Positions 17,031-26,741 are shown, counted from the first letter of the stretch. The stretch is 64,000 nucleotides of DNA from Alcanivorax sediminis (GCF_009601165.1 NZ_WIRE01000001.1:2108001-2172000), one strand, 5' to 3'. The notes: generated by a model from the letters alone, not told the origin. Translations and numbers: made by a program.

Positions 17031-17245
17031 TCAGCTATCCAAGCCACTGTTTTTCCAGCTTTTCTCATTGTGGCTCTCGTGGTGATGTTTCATTTCTGGA
17101 GACTGTCCGTCTAAAACAGGAATGGCATGCTTACCGTTTCCGGTGCGCGGTGGGTAGCGCATTGATTTGTAGTCTTTGGCTTACAACGATTTGCAGTACT
17201 GATGTGCTATGTTTGTCCGATTCATTGAACTAAGGGAAATGACTG

Positions 17246-20200
17246 ATGCCAACGTCGTTCGCAACGGCTTTTCGCCTCTGGCTGATTACGCTCAGCCTGG
17301 CGCTGGTGGCCTGTGAGGACAAGCCTCAAACAGGATCGCAAGCGGAAGTGAAACAAGAGCAGGGAGGAGCGGGTTCTTCATCGCTGCCCCCCCTTGATGA
17401 TCGTTGGCAACAACATTTGGCGGCGAGCCCCGCGGGTACGATCAGTGCTCGTGCGCCAATCAGCGTTCGCTTCAGCCATCCGGTGTTTGATGAGCAGTCG
17501 GTGGGCAAGACGGTTTCGGGTGTGGTCAGCCTGAAGCCCGAGTTTCCCCATGAGGTGATTGCCGTGGCGGCGGATCGACTGGAGATCCGTACCGAAAACC
17601 CGCTGCCAGGCGGACAATCGCTGCAGTTGAATCTTTATGCCCAGGGGCTGGAAAGCGTGGATGACCAGCTTCCGCCTGCGGTGTTTGATCTGCAGGTACT
17701 GCGCCAGCAGCTCAGCCTGACGGTGGAATCGCTGCTGCCGGGAGACGATGGCAATAACATGACCCTGTCTGGCACCTTGCAGACCCGCGATCTGGCTGAC
17801 AGCGTCGCCGTGGAAAGCAGCCTGTCTGCCACCGGGCCGGGCGCACCGACCCTGACCTGGCAGCATGACAGCGCGGGTCTTGAGCACCGCTTTACCGTGA
17901 CGGGTATTGCCCGGGAAGACAGTGAAGGCAAGCTGACCCTGCGTTGGGATGGTTCGCCGCTGGGCGTCGATAATCAGGGGGAGCGCCATTATGGTGTGCC
18001 GGCCCGGTCGATCTTTGCCATCACCAATGTGCGGGCAGTGAATTACCCCAAGCCCCATGTGGAAGTGAATTTCTCCGAGCCGCTGCAGGGTACACAGAAC
18101 CTGCTGGGGCTGGTAACACTGGATCGTAATCTCAAGCCGCGTACCGAAGTAGACGGCAGCCGACTGCGTATTTACCCCGATGAGAACAGTGAGGAAACGG
18201 TCAAGCTGGTGATCGAGGGGGGAGTGCGCTCGGCCAAGGGCATCCGGCTGAACAAGAAACTGGAGCAAACCGTTACCCTGATGATGTCGCGGCCTGGCGT
18301 GCGCTTTGTGGGGGAGGGCACCATCCTGCCAGAGGGCAAGACGCTGAGCGTGCCTTTTGAGGCGGCCGCGATCCGTTCCGTCAAGGTGCAGGCGTTCCGT
18401 GTTTTCGATGACAACATGGGTATCTACCTTCAGGGCAACGATCTGGATGAAGGGGATACGGATAGCCGCACCGGCCGTTATCTGTGGCAGAAGACGTTGG
18501 CCCTGCCGGCCAATGGCGATGGTTGGCAGCGTTATCAGCTTGACCTGACCGAACTGATGGCGAAACACCCCAATGGGCTAGTCATGCTGACCCTGACCAT
18601 CGACGGGGATGACATTCACTATGACTGTCCTGCCGAAGCACTGACGCGCAAGACAACCTTGCCCGAGAATTATGAAGGCCCCGGGCAGGATGACAGAGAA
18701 GACCGTTTCAGCCGTTACTACGATGATGCCGGTTATCTAAGCTGGTACGAACAGGACAACCCCTGTTCCGACAGCTACTACAAATACAACGATCTGGCCT
18801 CCAGCACCCGCGCCTTCCTGGCGTCCAATATTGGCCTGATCGCCAAGCAGGGCGAAGACCAGCGATTATATGTGGTCGCCACCAGCCTCAACGACAATGA
18901 ACCTGCTGACGATGTGGTGGTGAAGGTCTACAACTACCAGCAGCAGCAGATAGGCATGGGTTTGACCAATGGTGATGGCATGGTCACCGTTGAGCTGGAT
19001 GGCACTCCGTTTTATCTCAAGGCCAGCAAGGAACGCGATACCGGGTTCCTCAAGCTGGCTCGCAACCGTGCCTTGCCCACCAACCAGTTCAATACCGGCG
19101 GGGTGCGCGTTCGTGACGGATTGAAAGGCTTTTTCTACGGTGAACGGGATGTGTGGCGTCCCGGTGATGACATCCACCTGACCTTTATTCTCGAAGACCA
19201 GAATGACCAGATTCCGGATGATCACCCGTTGACGCTGGACTGGTTCGATCCGCGCGGCAACAAGATCCACAGTTATGCCCTGGAAGCACCGGTTAATGGT
19301 TTCTATGCCTTTACTCTGAGTACGGTGGACGACGCGCCTACCGGAAACTGGCGGGCGGTGGCCCGGCTGGGCCAGCGTTACTTTGATACGCCGGTGCGGG
19401 TGGAAGCGATCAAGCCCAATCGTCTGAAAATTGAGTTGGCCCTGCCTGAAAAAGTGGCGGCCAACGAGGCCGAGCCCGTCACGCTCTTCACTCAATGGCT
19501 CAATGGTGCCACCGCAGCCAACCTGAAGGCGGATGTGAAGGTGCGCAGCCGCGCAGTCACGACTCGTTTTTCAGGTCTTGAGGCCTACGAGTTTGACGAC
19601 AGCACCCGCGCCCTGGGCAGTGAACCGTTTACCGCGTTTGATGCCAACGTGAATGGCGAAGGCAAGGCCACATTCCCGCTCACCATTCCAGCTGAGCAAC
19701 CGCCGGGCATGATGCGAGCGACCCTGACCACGCGGGTATTCGAGAACAGTGGTGACTACAGTACCCAGATCCGCAGTGTGCCTGTTTACCCCTATAGCCA
19801 GTGGGTCGGCATGCGCGTGCCGCAGGGGAGCGGCTGGGGCGGTGCCCTGGCGCGCAACGAGCAGCATGGCATTGATCTGATCAGTGTGGACAGTGATGGC
19901 AAGCCGGTTGCGGGACGTCCCCTGATGCTGACGGTCTATGAAATTGACTGGCGCTGGTGGTGGGATCGCTCCGGTGATGACCTGACGCATTTCATCAGCG
20001 ATCCTCACACCAAGGTGATTCGTGAAGCGCAGATCACCACCGATGCTCAGGGGCGTGGCCAGTGGAGCTTGAATGGTGAGGATTATGATTGGGGGCGCCA
20101 CCTGATTCGCGTGTGCGATCAGCAGAGTCAGCACTGTGCTTCCCGGTCCGTGTATCTGGGCTGGAGCTGGGATCAGGCGTCCGGCAGTCAGGATGCGGCT

Positions 20201-22807
20201 ACACGCTTGAGTCTTGGTGCCGACAAGGAGCGTTATCAGGTTGGCGAAACTGCCCGTATTGAGTTGCCAGCTATTGCAGAAGGTCGTCTGCTGGTCAGCA
20301 TGGAAAACGGATCCGAGGTGCTTGAGCAATTCTGGAAATCGGCCACGGGCCAGGCTCAGACTCTTGAAATTCCTGTCAGCGCAGAGATGGCTCCCAACGT
20401 CTATGTGCATGTGGCGTTGTTGCAGCCTCATCAGCGTGACAATGATCGGCCGATTCGTCTGTACGGTGTAGTGCCGTTGCTGGTGGATGATCCATCGACC
20501 CGTCTGCAGCCGGAAATCGAGGCGCCGGCTTCGGTGAAGCCGGAGCAGACTTTCTCTGTGGCGGTAAAAGAGCAACAGGGAAAAGCGATGACCTACACCC
20601 TGGCACTGGTGGACGAAGGCCTGTTGGGGCTAACCAATTTCCGTACCCCCAATCCCCATGATGGGTTCTATGAGCGCGAGGCACTGGGTGTCCTTACCTG
20701 GGACCTGTTTGACCTGGTCGCCGGTGCCTATGGTGCCGAGTTGGACCAGCTGCTGGCGCTGGGCGGGTCTGACAGCGGCGATGATGGTCGTGACAAACAG
20801 CGTCGCCGTTTTCCGCCGGTGGTGAAATTCCTTGGGCCGTTTTCACTTGAGGGCGGAGAAACCGCCAACCACGAAATCACCTTGCCGCCCTATATGGGCC
20901 AGGTGCGTGTCATGGTCGTTGCGGGTGATAACGGCGCTTACGGCAAGGCCGATACCTCTATTACGGTGACCCAGCCGCTGACCTTGCTGAGCACCCTGCC
21001 ACGGGTGCTTGGTCCGGGGGAAACGGTGTCGCTGCCAGTGACGGTGTTTGTCACGGAAGACAGCATCAGCAAGGTAAAACTGTCTGTGGAAGTGGATGAG
21101 GAACTGTTCAGTGTCGATCGCGACACGACCAGCCTCACCTTCACCGGTCCATCGGATCAGATTGCCATGCTGACGCTGACGGCCAAGCAGCAAACCGGTA
21201 TTGGTAGCATCACCGTCACGGCCAGGGCGGGCAAGCACAAGACCAGTGAGACCGTTCACTTGCCGGTGCGTGCGGCTAATCCGCCCACAACACGGGATAC
21301 TTTCAAGGTGCTGGAGAAGGGCGAGCTCTGGGCGCTGGAAACGACGCCCCACGGTTTGCCCGGTACCAACAGTGCCGCCCTGGCGGTCAGTACCCTCCCG
21401 GCCATGGGGCTGGAGCGTCGCTTGCAGTATCTGTTGCGTTACCCCCATGGCTGCATTGAGCAAACGACATCGGCGGCGCTGCCGCAGCTGTACCTGCCAC
21501 AGCTGATGAACCTCAGCGATCAGCAAAAGCAGGATATTCAGACCCATATCGACGCAGCGATCTCCCGCTTGCAGCGTTTCCAGCTGGCCAGTGGTGGTTT
21601 CAGTTACTGGCCGGGTCTGGCGGAGGCCAGCGACTGGGGCTCCACCTATGCAGGTCACTTCCTGCTGGAAGCCCGTCGTCTTGGTTATGCCGTGCCTGCC
21701 GACATGCTGGACAGCTGGCAGGCGTGGCAGATTCGTCGCAGCCAGAGCCTGGGCGAGCGGCCCTGGGAGTGGAGTTCGGAAGCCTACCGCCAGTACACTC
21801 TGGCGCTGTCCGGCAAGCCGCAGGTGGGTGTCATGAACCGCCTGCGTGAGCGTCTGCAGGTAGCAGAGAAGGATTACCGGCGCAGCAGTAGTTACCACAA
21901 TGGCCGCTGGTTGCTGGCGGCCGCCTACCAGCAGATGGGGCTGTCTGATGTGGCGGCTGAGCTGACTACGCTGAAGGGCAACGACCTGCTGCAGGACGGC
22001 GCCAGCTACACCTATGGGTCTGCATTGCGTGACCAGGCGATCCGCCTGACCGTGACACAGGCGCAAGGTCATGACCAGCAAGCCTGGGCACTGGCCCGTG
22101 ATATTGCGGATCAACTGTCAGGGCAAAGCTGGTACAGCACCCAGACTACGGCCTGGTCGTTAATGGCCATGGCCCGCTACGCGGGGAGCCAGAGTGATGA
22201 CAAGTCCTATCGTTATGCCGTGAAAGAGGGCAAAACAGGTTGGCAGGATATCGCGGCCACGTCACCGGTGACGCAACAGGCGCTGGCATCCGGTGAGCAG
22301 GGACTGACAGTGAGAAATGACAGTGATCGCAAGCTGTTCGTCACGCTTAGCCAGACCGGGACTCCGGCGCCGGGTAACGAGCAGCCCGTCAGTGAGGGAA
22401 TCTCCCTGTCGGTGCGTTTCCTGGCGGACGGTAATCCGGTAAATCCGGTGGCTCTGAAACAGGGACAGGATTTCACCGCTGTGGTCACCGTGCAGAACCT
22501 CACCGGCAGAACCCTTGAGGATGTGGCACTGACCCAGATCCTGCCTTCCGGCTGGCAGCTCACCAGCAGCCGCCTGGATGGCAGTGCCGAGAACAGTGAC
22601 CGGGTAACCTGGCAGGATCTTCGTGATGACCGCATCATGCATTACTTCGACCTCAAGCCGGGCAGCCAACACAGCCTGACCTTGCCAGTGGAACTTAACG
22701 CATCCTTCGCGGGGCGCTACTATCTGCCGGCCTGGACAGTGGAAGCCATGTACGATGGTCGTTACCAGGCGCGCAGCAAGGGCCAGTGGGTGGAAGTGAA
22801 TCGCTAG
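17246..22807 (+). CDS. Bacterial alpha-2-macroglobulin lipoprotein with thioester
   Basis: An 1853-residue lipoprotein. The signal peptide ends at LVAC, giving Cys23; the next residue is Glu, not Asp, so outer-membrane sorting is expected. The body is a chain of macroglobulin beta-sandwich domains. The MG/bait region includes 'VWRPGDDIHLTFILED' near residue 635. The thioester motif is intact: Cys1403 in PHGCIEQT, where the Gln side chain is linked to the Cys in active family members. Downstream are the alpha-helical toroid (GGFSYWPGLAEASDWGSTY) and a C-terminal receptor-like domain. Relatives such as E. coli YfhM trap attacking proteases in the periplasm. It is longer than YfhM (1653), and the usual partner penicillin-binding protein PbpC is not adjacent. 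Confidence 0.93.
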   Translation: MPTSFATAFRLWLITLSLALVACEDKPQTGSQAEVKQEQGGAGSSSLPPLDDRWQQHLAASPAGTISARAPISVRFSHPVFDEQSVGKTVSGVVSLKPEFPHEVIAVAADRLEIRTENPLPGGQSLQLNLYAQGLESVDDQLPPAVFDLQVLRQQLSLTVESLLPGDDGNNMTLSGTLQTRDLADSVAVESSLSATGPGAPTLTWQHDSAGLEHRFTVTGIAREDSEGKLTLRWDGSPLGVDNQGERHYGVPARSIFAITNVRAVNYPKPHVEVNFSEPLQGTQNLLGLVTLDRNLKPRTEVDGSRLRIYPDENSEETVKLVIEGGVRSAKGIRLNKKLEQTVTLMMSRPGVRFVGEGTILPEGKTLSVPFEAAAIRSVKVQAFRVFDDNMGIYLQGNDLDEGDTDSRTGRYLWQKTLALPANGDGWQRYQLDLTELMAKHPNGLVMLTLTIDGDDIHYDCPAEALTRKTTLPENYEGPGQDDREDRFSRYYDDAGYLSWYEQDNPCSDSYYKYNDLASSTRAFLASNIGLIAKQGEDQRLYVVATSLNDNEPADDVVVKVYNYQQQQIGMGLTNGDGMVTVELDGTPFYLKASKERDTGFLKLARNRALPTNQFNTGGVRVRDGLKGFFYGERDVWRPGDDIHLTFILEDQNDQIPDDHPLTLDWFDPRGNKIHSYALEAPVNGFYAFTLSTVDDAPTGNWRAVARLGQRYFDTPVRVEAIKPNRLKIELALPEKVAANEAEPVTLFTQWLNGATAANLKADVKVRSRAVTTRFSGLEAYEFDDSTRALGSEPFTAFDANVNGEGKATFPLTIPAEQPPGMMRATLTTRVFENSGDYSTQIRSVPVYPYSQWVGMRVPQGSGWGGALARNEQHGIDLISVDSDGKPVAGRPLMLTVYEIDWRWWWDRSGDDLTHFISDPHTKVIREAQITTDAQGRGQWSLNGEDYDWGRHLIRVCDQQSQHCASRSVYLGWSWDQASGSQDAATRLSLGADKERYQVGETARIELPAIAEGRLLVSMENGSEVLEQFWKSATGQAQTLEIPVSAEMAPNVYVHVALLQPHQRDNDRPIRLYGVVPLLVDDPSTRLQPEIEAPASVKPEQTFSVAVKEQQGKAMTYTLALVDEGLLGLTNFRTPNPHDGFYEREALGVLTWDLFDLVAGAYGAELDQLLALGGSDSGDDGRDKQRRRFPPVVKFLGPFSLEGGETANHEITLPPYMGQVRVMVVAGDNGAYGKADTSITVTQPLTLLSTLPRVLGPGETVSLPVTVFVTEDSISKVKLSVEVDEELFSVDRDTTSLTFTGPSDQIAMLTLTAKQQTGIGSITVTARAGKHKTSETVHLPVRAANPPTTRDTFKVLEKGELWALETTPHGLPGTNSAALAVSTLPAMGLERRLQYLLRYPHGCIEQTTSAALPQLYLPQLMNLSDQQKQDIQTHIDAAISRLQRFQLASGGFSYWPGLAEASDWGSTYAGHFLLEARRLGYAVPADMLDSWQAWQIRRSQSLGERPWEWSSEAYRQYTLALSGKPQVGVMNRLRERLQVAEKDYRRSSSYHNGRWLLAAAYQQMGLSDVAAELTTLKGNDLLQDGASYTYGSALRDQAIRLTVTQAQGHDQQAWALARDIADQLSGQSWYSTQTTAWSLMAMARYAGSQSDDKSYRYAVKEGKTGWQDIAATSPVTQQALASGEQGLTVRNDSDRKLFVTLSQTGTPAPGNEQPVSEGISLSVRFLADGNPVNPVALKQGQDFTAVVTVQNLTGRTLEDVALTQILPSGWQLTSSRLDGSAENSDRVTWQDLRDDRIMHYFDLKPGSQHSLTLPVELNASFAGRYYLPAWTVEAMYDGRYQARSKGQWVEVNR

Positions 22808-23022
22808 CTTGAGTGACGCCTGAGGCCGCAGGCCAGACGGAAACATGCCCCCCCTGACGCTTCGGCATCGGGCGGGGTGTTTTGGCCAGGTGGTGGGTTG
22901 CAGCATCAGGCTTCGAGCTTCCGGCGTCAGGCAATCCTGCAGCAACGCAAAGAACCCGAAACTTTCCCTACGCTCTGGCCCGGAAATCGGCCTTAACGTA
23001 CGCAATCAAGGAATTCACAGCC

Positions 23023-23421
23023 ATGATGAAATGGCGTTTGATCTTGTCCAGTGCGGCACTCGCGGTGGTGCTGTGCATGTGGTACTACACCTTTGTCTGG
23101 CAACAGGGCCAGCCTCCTGAAGGGGGCGTAAAGGTCGTACAGCAGCGCAGTAGTGACGGGGTCGACTGGTACATCACCCTCCATGACACGGGGCAGACTC
23201 ACTGGCAGGCCAGCGGCTCCAACTTTGAGCTCAAGGTCGACAAGCTGGGCTCGGACGGATTCGAGCTGGACCTTAAATATCAGACCGGTGAAGTCCGTCG
23301 CCACATCCAACAGAAGATGCGACTGGAGCCGGGGTTGAGTCTGGTGGCAGCGTTTGGGGAAGATCAGTTTAGTGAAATGCCAAACCGGGTGTTGCTGGAG
23401 AGGGTGGTAGAAGGACAATAG
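23023..23421 (+). CDS. Small single-pass membrane protein, unknown function
   Basis: A 132-residue protein starting at ATG 23023 with AAGGA about 10 nt upstream; longer in-frame starts exist but lack support. It has one N-terminal hydrophobic segment (LILSSAALAVVLCMWYYTFVW), then a soluble domain of about 100 residues with alternating strands, such as DWYITLHDTG, NFELKVDKLG and FELDLKYQTGE. I do not recognise the family. It lies 215 bp after the macroglobulin gene on the same strand and could be co-transcribed. The stop codon is directly followed by a heptamer repeat array. Confidence 0.65.
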   Translation: MMKWRLILSSAALAVVLCMWYYTFVWQQGQPPEGGVKVVQQRSSDGVDWYITLHDTGQTHWQASGSNFELKVDKLGSDGFELDLKYQTGEVRRHIQQKMRLEPGLSLVAAFGEDQFSEMPNRVLLERVVEGQ

Positions 23422-23554
23422 CTACAAGCTACAAGCTACAAGCTACAAGCTACAAGCGAGAAGCGAGAAGCGAGAAGCGAGAAGCGAGAAGCGAGAAGCG
23501 AGAAGCGAGAAGCGAGAAGCGAGAAGCGAGAAGCGAGAAGCGAGAAGCGAGAAG
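23422..23554. repeat. Heptanucleotide tandem array: 5 x CTACAAG then 14 x CGAGAAG
   Basis: Starting at the first base after the stop codon of the preceding gene, CTACAAG is repeated five times (23422-23456). A variant heptamer, CGAGAAG, is then repeated fourteen times without error (23457-23554). The period of 7 keeps no reading frame constant, so it is not coding. A second array with period 7 and a different unit lies at 55937-56041. Confidence 0.95.
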
Positions 23555-23615
23555 AACAGGTTCCGCATTTCCGGTTTTTGCATTTCGGAACTCGCTGCTT
23601 TCACCACGGCACATA

Positions 23616-23634
23616 TCGCTTGCGGGCAAGCTAC
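23616..23634. repeat. REP-like palindrome
   Basis: GCTTGC-GGG-CAAGC with flanking TC and TACC resembles the short palindromes scattered between genes in pseudomonads. A related one is at 55807-55831. Confidence 0.45.
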
Positions 23635-23722
23635 CACTGTCAGGGTTGAACGGGATAGAACGGTGGTCGACAGCGCTTGAGGGTGGGTTTTTCTTTGTTT
23701 ATCGCCGCAAGCGACATGAAAA

Positions 23723-23746
23723 GGGCGCCATTCGGCGCCCTTTTTT
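23723..23746. terminator. Bidirectional intrinsic terminator
   Basis: GGGCGCC pairs with GGCGCCC around ATTC. Six T follow on the plus strand and four T follow on the minus strand, so it can end both the leftward barrel gene and any rightward transcript from the small membrane protein gene. Confidence 0.85.
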
Positions 23747-23761
23747 ATGCTGAAACGTGGA

Positions 23762-24274
23762 TCAGAACTGATAGCGTACGCCGGCGCCAATGGCATCCAG
23801 CTTGGCGTCGTTATCGAATCGCAGGTACTCGGCATAGACGTAGAGTTTGTCCAGTACATCCACCGTGGCACCAATGCCGCCGAAAGGATCAGATGAGGAA
23901 TCATCGTCGCTGAAAGCGCCGTTCTTGATATCCACATCGGTGCTGGCAATACCGGCCTTGCCGTACAGACCTACCGGTCCGAGTTCGAAACTGAGCAGCC
24001 CCGCGACAGTGAGGGCTCCCCCTTCAATCGTGGTGCCATCGTCCGCTTCCAGTTCGCCGAAATCGTAGTAACCCACTTCGGCACCAACCAGCTCAAGCGG
24101 TCGCCAGCCAAGAAACAGGGCGCCGGTGGTATCGTTGTCGTCGAAACTGACATTATCGATATTCTCGTCCACTGAGATATCGTACAAACCGGCACCAATA
24201 TAAAACTCGGCACTGGCAAGTGGGGCGAGGGCCAGCAGGCTGGCACCAAGCAATAGCGAGTAGCGTTGTTTCAT
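23762..24274 (-). CDS. Small outer-membrane beta-barrel protein
   Basis: A 170-residue protein with a clear signal peptide (LLLGASLLALAPLASA). The mature part is a series of amphipathic strands: FYIGAGLYDISV, GALFLGWRPLELVGAEVGYYDFG, LYGKAGIASTDV and LYVYAEYLRF, ending in GAGVRYQF. The terminal Phe and the eight-strand length are typical of OmpA/OmpW-like transmembrane barrels without a periplasmic domain. Its ligand is unknown. It has the bidirectional hairpin at 23723-23746 as terminator and is divergent from the HAD gene. Confidence 0.85.
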   Translation of the reverse strand: MKQRYSLLLGASLLALAPLASAEFYIGAGLYDISVDENIDNVSFDDNDTTGALFLGWRPLELVGAEVGYYDFGELEADDGTTIEGGALTVAGLLSFELGPVGLYGKAGIASTDVDIKNGAFSDDDSSSDPFGGIGATVDVLDKLYVYAEYLRFDNDAKLDAIGAGVRYQF

Positions 24275-24346
24275 TCTTGACTCTCCCTGTGTGATGGTCC
24301 TGTACAGTATTACTCAAGATGACAGTCATGTGTAAGAGGGCAAGTG

Positions 24347-24955
24347 ATGGCCGTGAGACCGGGTTTGTATCTGCAACGACGATGGGTTGAAGGGGTGATT
24401 TTTGATCTGGATGGCACGCTGGTGGATTCCCGTCTCGACTTTTCTGCCATTCGCGCTGAGCTGGGCTGCCCGGCAGGGGTGGACGTGCTGGAGTACATCG
24501 ACAGTTTGCCTGAGGCCGATCAGGCAAGGGGGCATGAGGTGGTGCTCCGCCATGAGCGTGAAGGCGCGGAGCGGGCAGAATGGATGCCGGGGGCAGAGGC
24601 CTGTCTTCAGCGGCTAAAAACGGCGGGTATTCCGGTGGGGGTGCTGACACGTAATGCACGGGATATTGCACGACTGACACTGAGCCGCCTGGGTGGCAGC
24701 ATCGAATGCCTGCTGGCCCGTGAAGATGCTGCGCCCAAACCCGCACCGGATGGACTGCTGCACATTGCCCGTGAATGGGGGCAAGCACCGCAGCAGCTGG
24801 CCTACGTGGGCGACTTCCGGTTTGATCTTGAAGCGGCTCGCAATGCTGACATGGCCGGCGTTTATTACGATCCCAAGGGGACGAACCAGCATAGCCACCT
24901 GGCAGACAGCGTGATTCAGCACTTTGATGAACTGGTGCCGTTCAGGGATGACTGA
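24347..24955 (+). CDS. HAD-family phosphatase (phosphoglycolate phosphatase-like)
   Basis: A 202-residue HAD subfamily IA hydrolase. Motif I is FDLDGTLVDS with the nucleophile and acid Asp pair, motif II is VLTRN, motif III is the Lys of APKPAP and motif IV is YVGDFRFDLEAA. A small helical cap lies between motifs I and II. The start at ATG 24347 has AGAGGG upstream; a GTG directly before it is in frame. Substrate is not determinable; phosphoglycolate or another small phosphate ester is usual. The stop is 6 bp from the convergent GNAT stop. Confidence 0.88.
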   Translation: MAVRPGLYLQRRWVEGVIFDLDGTLVDSRLDFSAIRAELGCPAGVDVLEYIDSLPEADQARGHEVVLRHEREGAERAEWMPGAEACLQRLKTAGIPVGVLTRNARDIARLTLSRLGGSIECLLAREDAAPKPAPDGLLHIAREWGQAPQQLAYVGDFRFDLEAARNADMAGVYYDPKGTNQHSHLADSVIQHFDELVPFRDD

Positions 24956-24961
24956 GTGGCG

Positions 24962-25561
24962 TCAGCGGGGTTTGCGCAACATTCCCCAGTGCATCACCGC
25001 TCCTCCGGGCAGGTAACCATGATGGGCTATCTCAAACCCGAAACGCAGATAGAGCGATACGTTTTCAGGGTTGTGGGTATCCAGATAAGCAGGCATCCCC
25101 TCATGATCAAATTGTTCCAGTGTTGGCCTCAGGATGGATGATCCAACCCCTTTTCCCTGCTTGTCCGGCTCTACACCGAAAACAGTCAGGTAGTAGTGCG
25201 GCTCGCTAATGATGGTGTTGTGCATGGCCTGCATGTCTTCTACGGCGTCCAGCTGCCGTTGCACCGCCATTGGGCCCTGTGCAAAAAAAGCTGGTAACAG
25301 GCCAAGGCGCATCAGGTCCAGCCAGCTGTGCTGCATGGCGTCGGAGGGCAGCCAGAGCGCCGCACCATCCCTGTTGTTGCTGGAGCAGACCACTTTTCCA
25401 TTGAGGTGGGCATGGCGAAGCATGAAGCGGAAGGTGTGCAGGCTTTGCCTTTCCCTTTTCGCATCGTTAGGGAAAAAGTAGACAAAAAGAGGATCCTGGT
25501 AGAACGCCCGACTCAGCATTCCGGCAAGGTGTTCGGTTTCCGGATGAAACTGGGTTGCCAT
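24962..25561 (-). CDS. GNAT-family N-acetyltransferase
   Basis: A 199-residue acyltransferase. The acetyl-CoA site is visible in the second half: YYLTVFGVEPDKQGKGVGSSIL, with Q-G-K-G-V-G as the pyrophosphate loop. The terminal strand region AYLDTHNPENVSLYLRFGFEI follows. The N-terminal half (LAGMLSRAFYQDPLFVYFFP) matches the puromycin-resistance/'DPLF' type of GNAT proteins. The substrate is unknown. It stands alone on its strand, convergent with the HAD gene. Confidence 0.88.
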   Translation of the reverse strand: MATQFHPETEHLAGMLSRAFYQDPLFVYFFPNDAKRERQSLHTFRFMLRHAHLNGKVVCSSNNRDGAALWLPSDAMQHSWLDLMRLGLLPAFFAQGPMAVQRQLDAVEDMQAMHNTIISEPHYYLTVFGVEPDKQGKGVGSSILRPTLEQFDHEGMPAYLDTHNPENVSLYLRFGFEIAHHGYLPGGAVMHWGMLRKPR

Positions 25562-25691
25562 CGTTTCGTTACCTGCTTCAGGGAGTCATGCCGTCCAGTG
25601 GAGAGTGGCCACTCAAGTATTAAAAGAACTGGAGCGCAATACTACTTGTCCCGCTGTCCATCTGCGAGGACATGCTGATGTAGGGATGCCT

Positions 25692-26741
25692 TTAGTTCAC
25701 TATCCGGTTTCTACCGGTGGCCTTCGCCTCATACAGCTTTTCATCGGCATTGCGTGTCATGGCATCCAGCGTGTCTCCGTCAGCGCCCAGTTGGGCGATA
25801 CCGCCGCTGACGGTCATGGTGACGGGGGTACCCTCCAGATCAATGGCTGCTCTGGCCAGCTTGTGACGAATTTTTTCGGCCACCAGACGCGCTTGCTCCG
25901 CGTCGGTTTCCGGCAGTAGCAGGCAGAACTCTTCGCCTCCCAGACGGGCGACCAGGTCGGTCTGTCGGACGGCAGTGCGCATCAGGTTGGCGAAGTATTG
26001 CAGGGCCTTGTCGCCAGCAGCGTGCCCCAGGGTATCGTTAATTCGCTTGAAGAAATCCAGATCGAGCAATACCAGAGACAACGGCGTGCCCTGTCGTTGA
26101 TGGCGAAGACGCTCGAGATCGAAGCGGCCTTGCAGATGAGCCCGGTTGGGTAACTGGGTCAGGGGATCGGAATGGGCTTGCTGCGTTAACCGCTGCTCGG
26201 TTTGTTCGCGGGTAATTTCATATACGTGGGAAAAGGCGATCAGGCAAAGGGTCAGCACGCCAATATTGGCAAGAATAACCGGTTGCATCATGTCGGGATC
26301 ATGACCGAAACGATGAAAAAAGATAGCGGAAGCTATGCCGATATACAGAAGCGTCAGGCCAAGCCCCTTTACCCGCCCGACCAGCAAGTGGGCAACAATG
26401 GGAATCAGGAAAATCCAGATGAAAATATTGGCGGTGGACTGGGGAGAGGCCATCGCCACCATCATGATGGTGAAGAACGGGAACAAGTAAGCCATGGCCC
26501 AGAATTCAAGCCGCTGGGTCTCACGAATAATGAAGAGTAGTGCCATTGAGTAGCCGGCCATGAACAGCTCTACAATGGCGACCACATAATTGTGGCGGCC
26601 GAAATTGATCCACGCAAACAGCAGTCCGCTGAAAAAAGTGATGATCAGAAGGGCGTTTAACAGGGCTTTGCGATAGGGGCGAGCCAGGTGTTGCTGGTAA
26701 CCGGGCTGAGTGAGCATTGTGATGGCAGTTCCTGAAGGCAA
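25692..26741 (-). CDS. Membrane diguanylate cyclase (GGEEF)
   Basis: A 349-residue enzyme that makes cyclic di-GMP from two GTP. The first 180 residues form an integral membrane sensor of six or so helices (LLIITFFSGLLFAWINFG, IFIWIFLIPIVAHLLVG). The catalytic GGDEF domain fills residues about 190-349: the active loop GGEEF is at 268-272, with DFFKRINDTLGHAAGD before it. The product-inhibition motif RxxD (RQTD, 259-262) is present. The start is a TTG with AGGG 8 nt upstream; an ATG eight codons later is possible. Its product could feed PelD, but no direct link is encoded here. Confidence 0.92.
   Translation of the reverse strand: MPSGTAITMLTQPGYQQHLARPYRKALLNALLIITFFSGLLFAWINFGRHNYVVAIVELFMAGYSMALLFIIRETQRLEFWAMAYLFPFFTIMMVAMASPQSTANIFIWIFLIPIVAHLLVGRVKGLGLTLLYIGIASAIFFHRFGHDPDMMQPVILANIGVLTLCLIAFSHVYEITREQTEQRLTQQAHSDPLTQLPNRAHLQGRFDLERLRHQRQGTPLSLVLLDLDFFKRINDTLGHAAGDKALQYFANLMRTAVRQTDLVARLGGEEFCLLLPETDAEQARLVAEKIRHKLARAAIDLEGTPVTMTVSGGIAQLGADGDTLDAMTRNADEKLYEAKATGRNRIVN

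Larger units (their letters stand above)
16541..17245. other. 705-bp gap between pelG and the macroglobulin gene
   Basis: No convincing protein gene is present. It holds a REP-like pair (16591-16660), a strong intrinsic terminator pointing left (16846-16872), a possible small RNA on the minus strand ending there, and a 14-bp palindrome TGCACG-AA-CGTGCA at 17016-17029. The stretch 17030-17245 should contain the promoter of the macroglobulin gene, but I could not fix its elements. Confidence 0.6.

Noticed and set aside
17378..18568. 396-codon minus-strand frame inside the macroglobulin gene, and a 423-codon one at 20843-22114
   Set aside because: Both are fully contained in the macroglobulin gene on the other strand, and have no ribosome site or recognisable domains.
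22808..23022. GC-rich inverted segments after the macroglobulin gene as a terminator
   Set aside because: The possible stems have several mismatches and no T-run directly after, so the call is not supportable.
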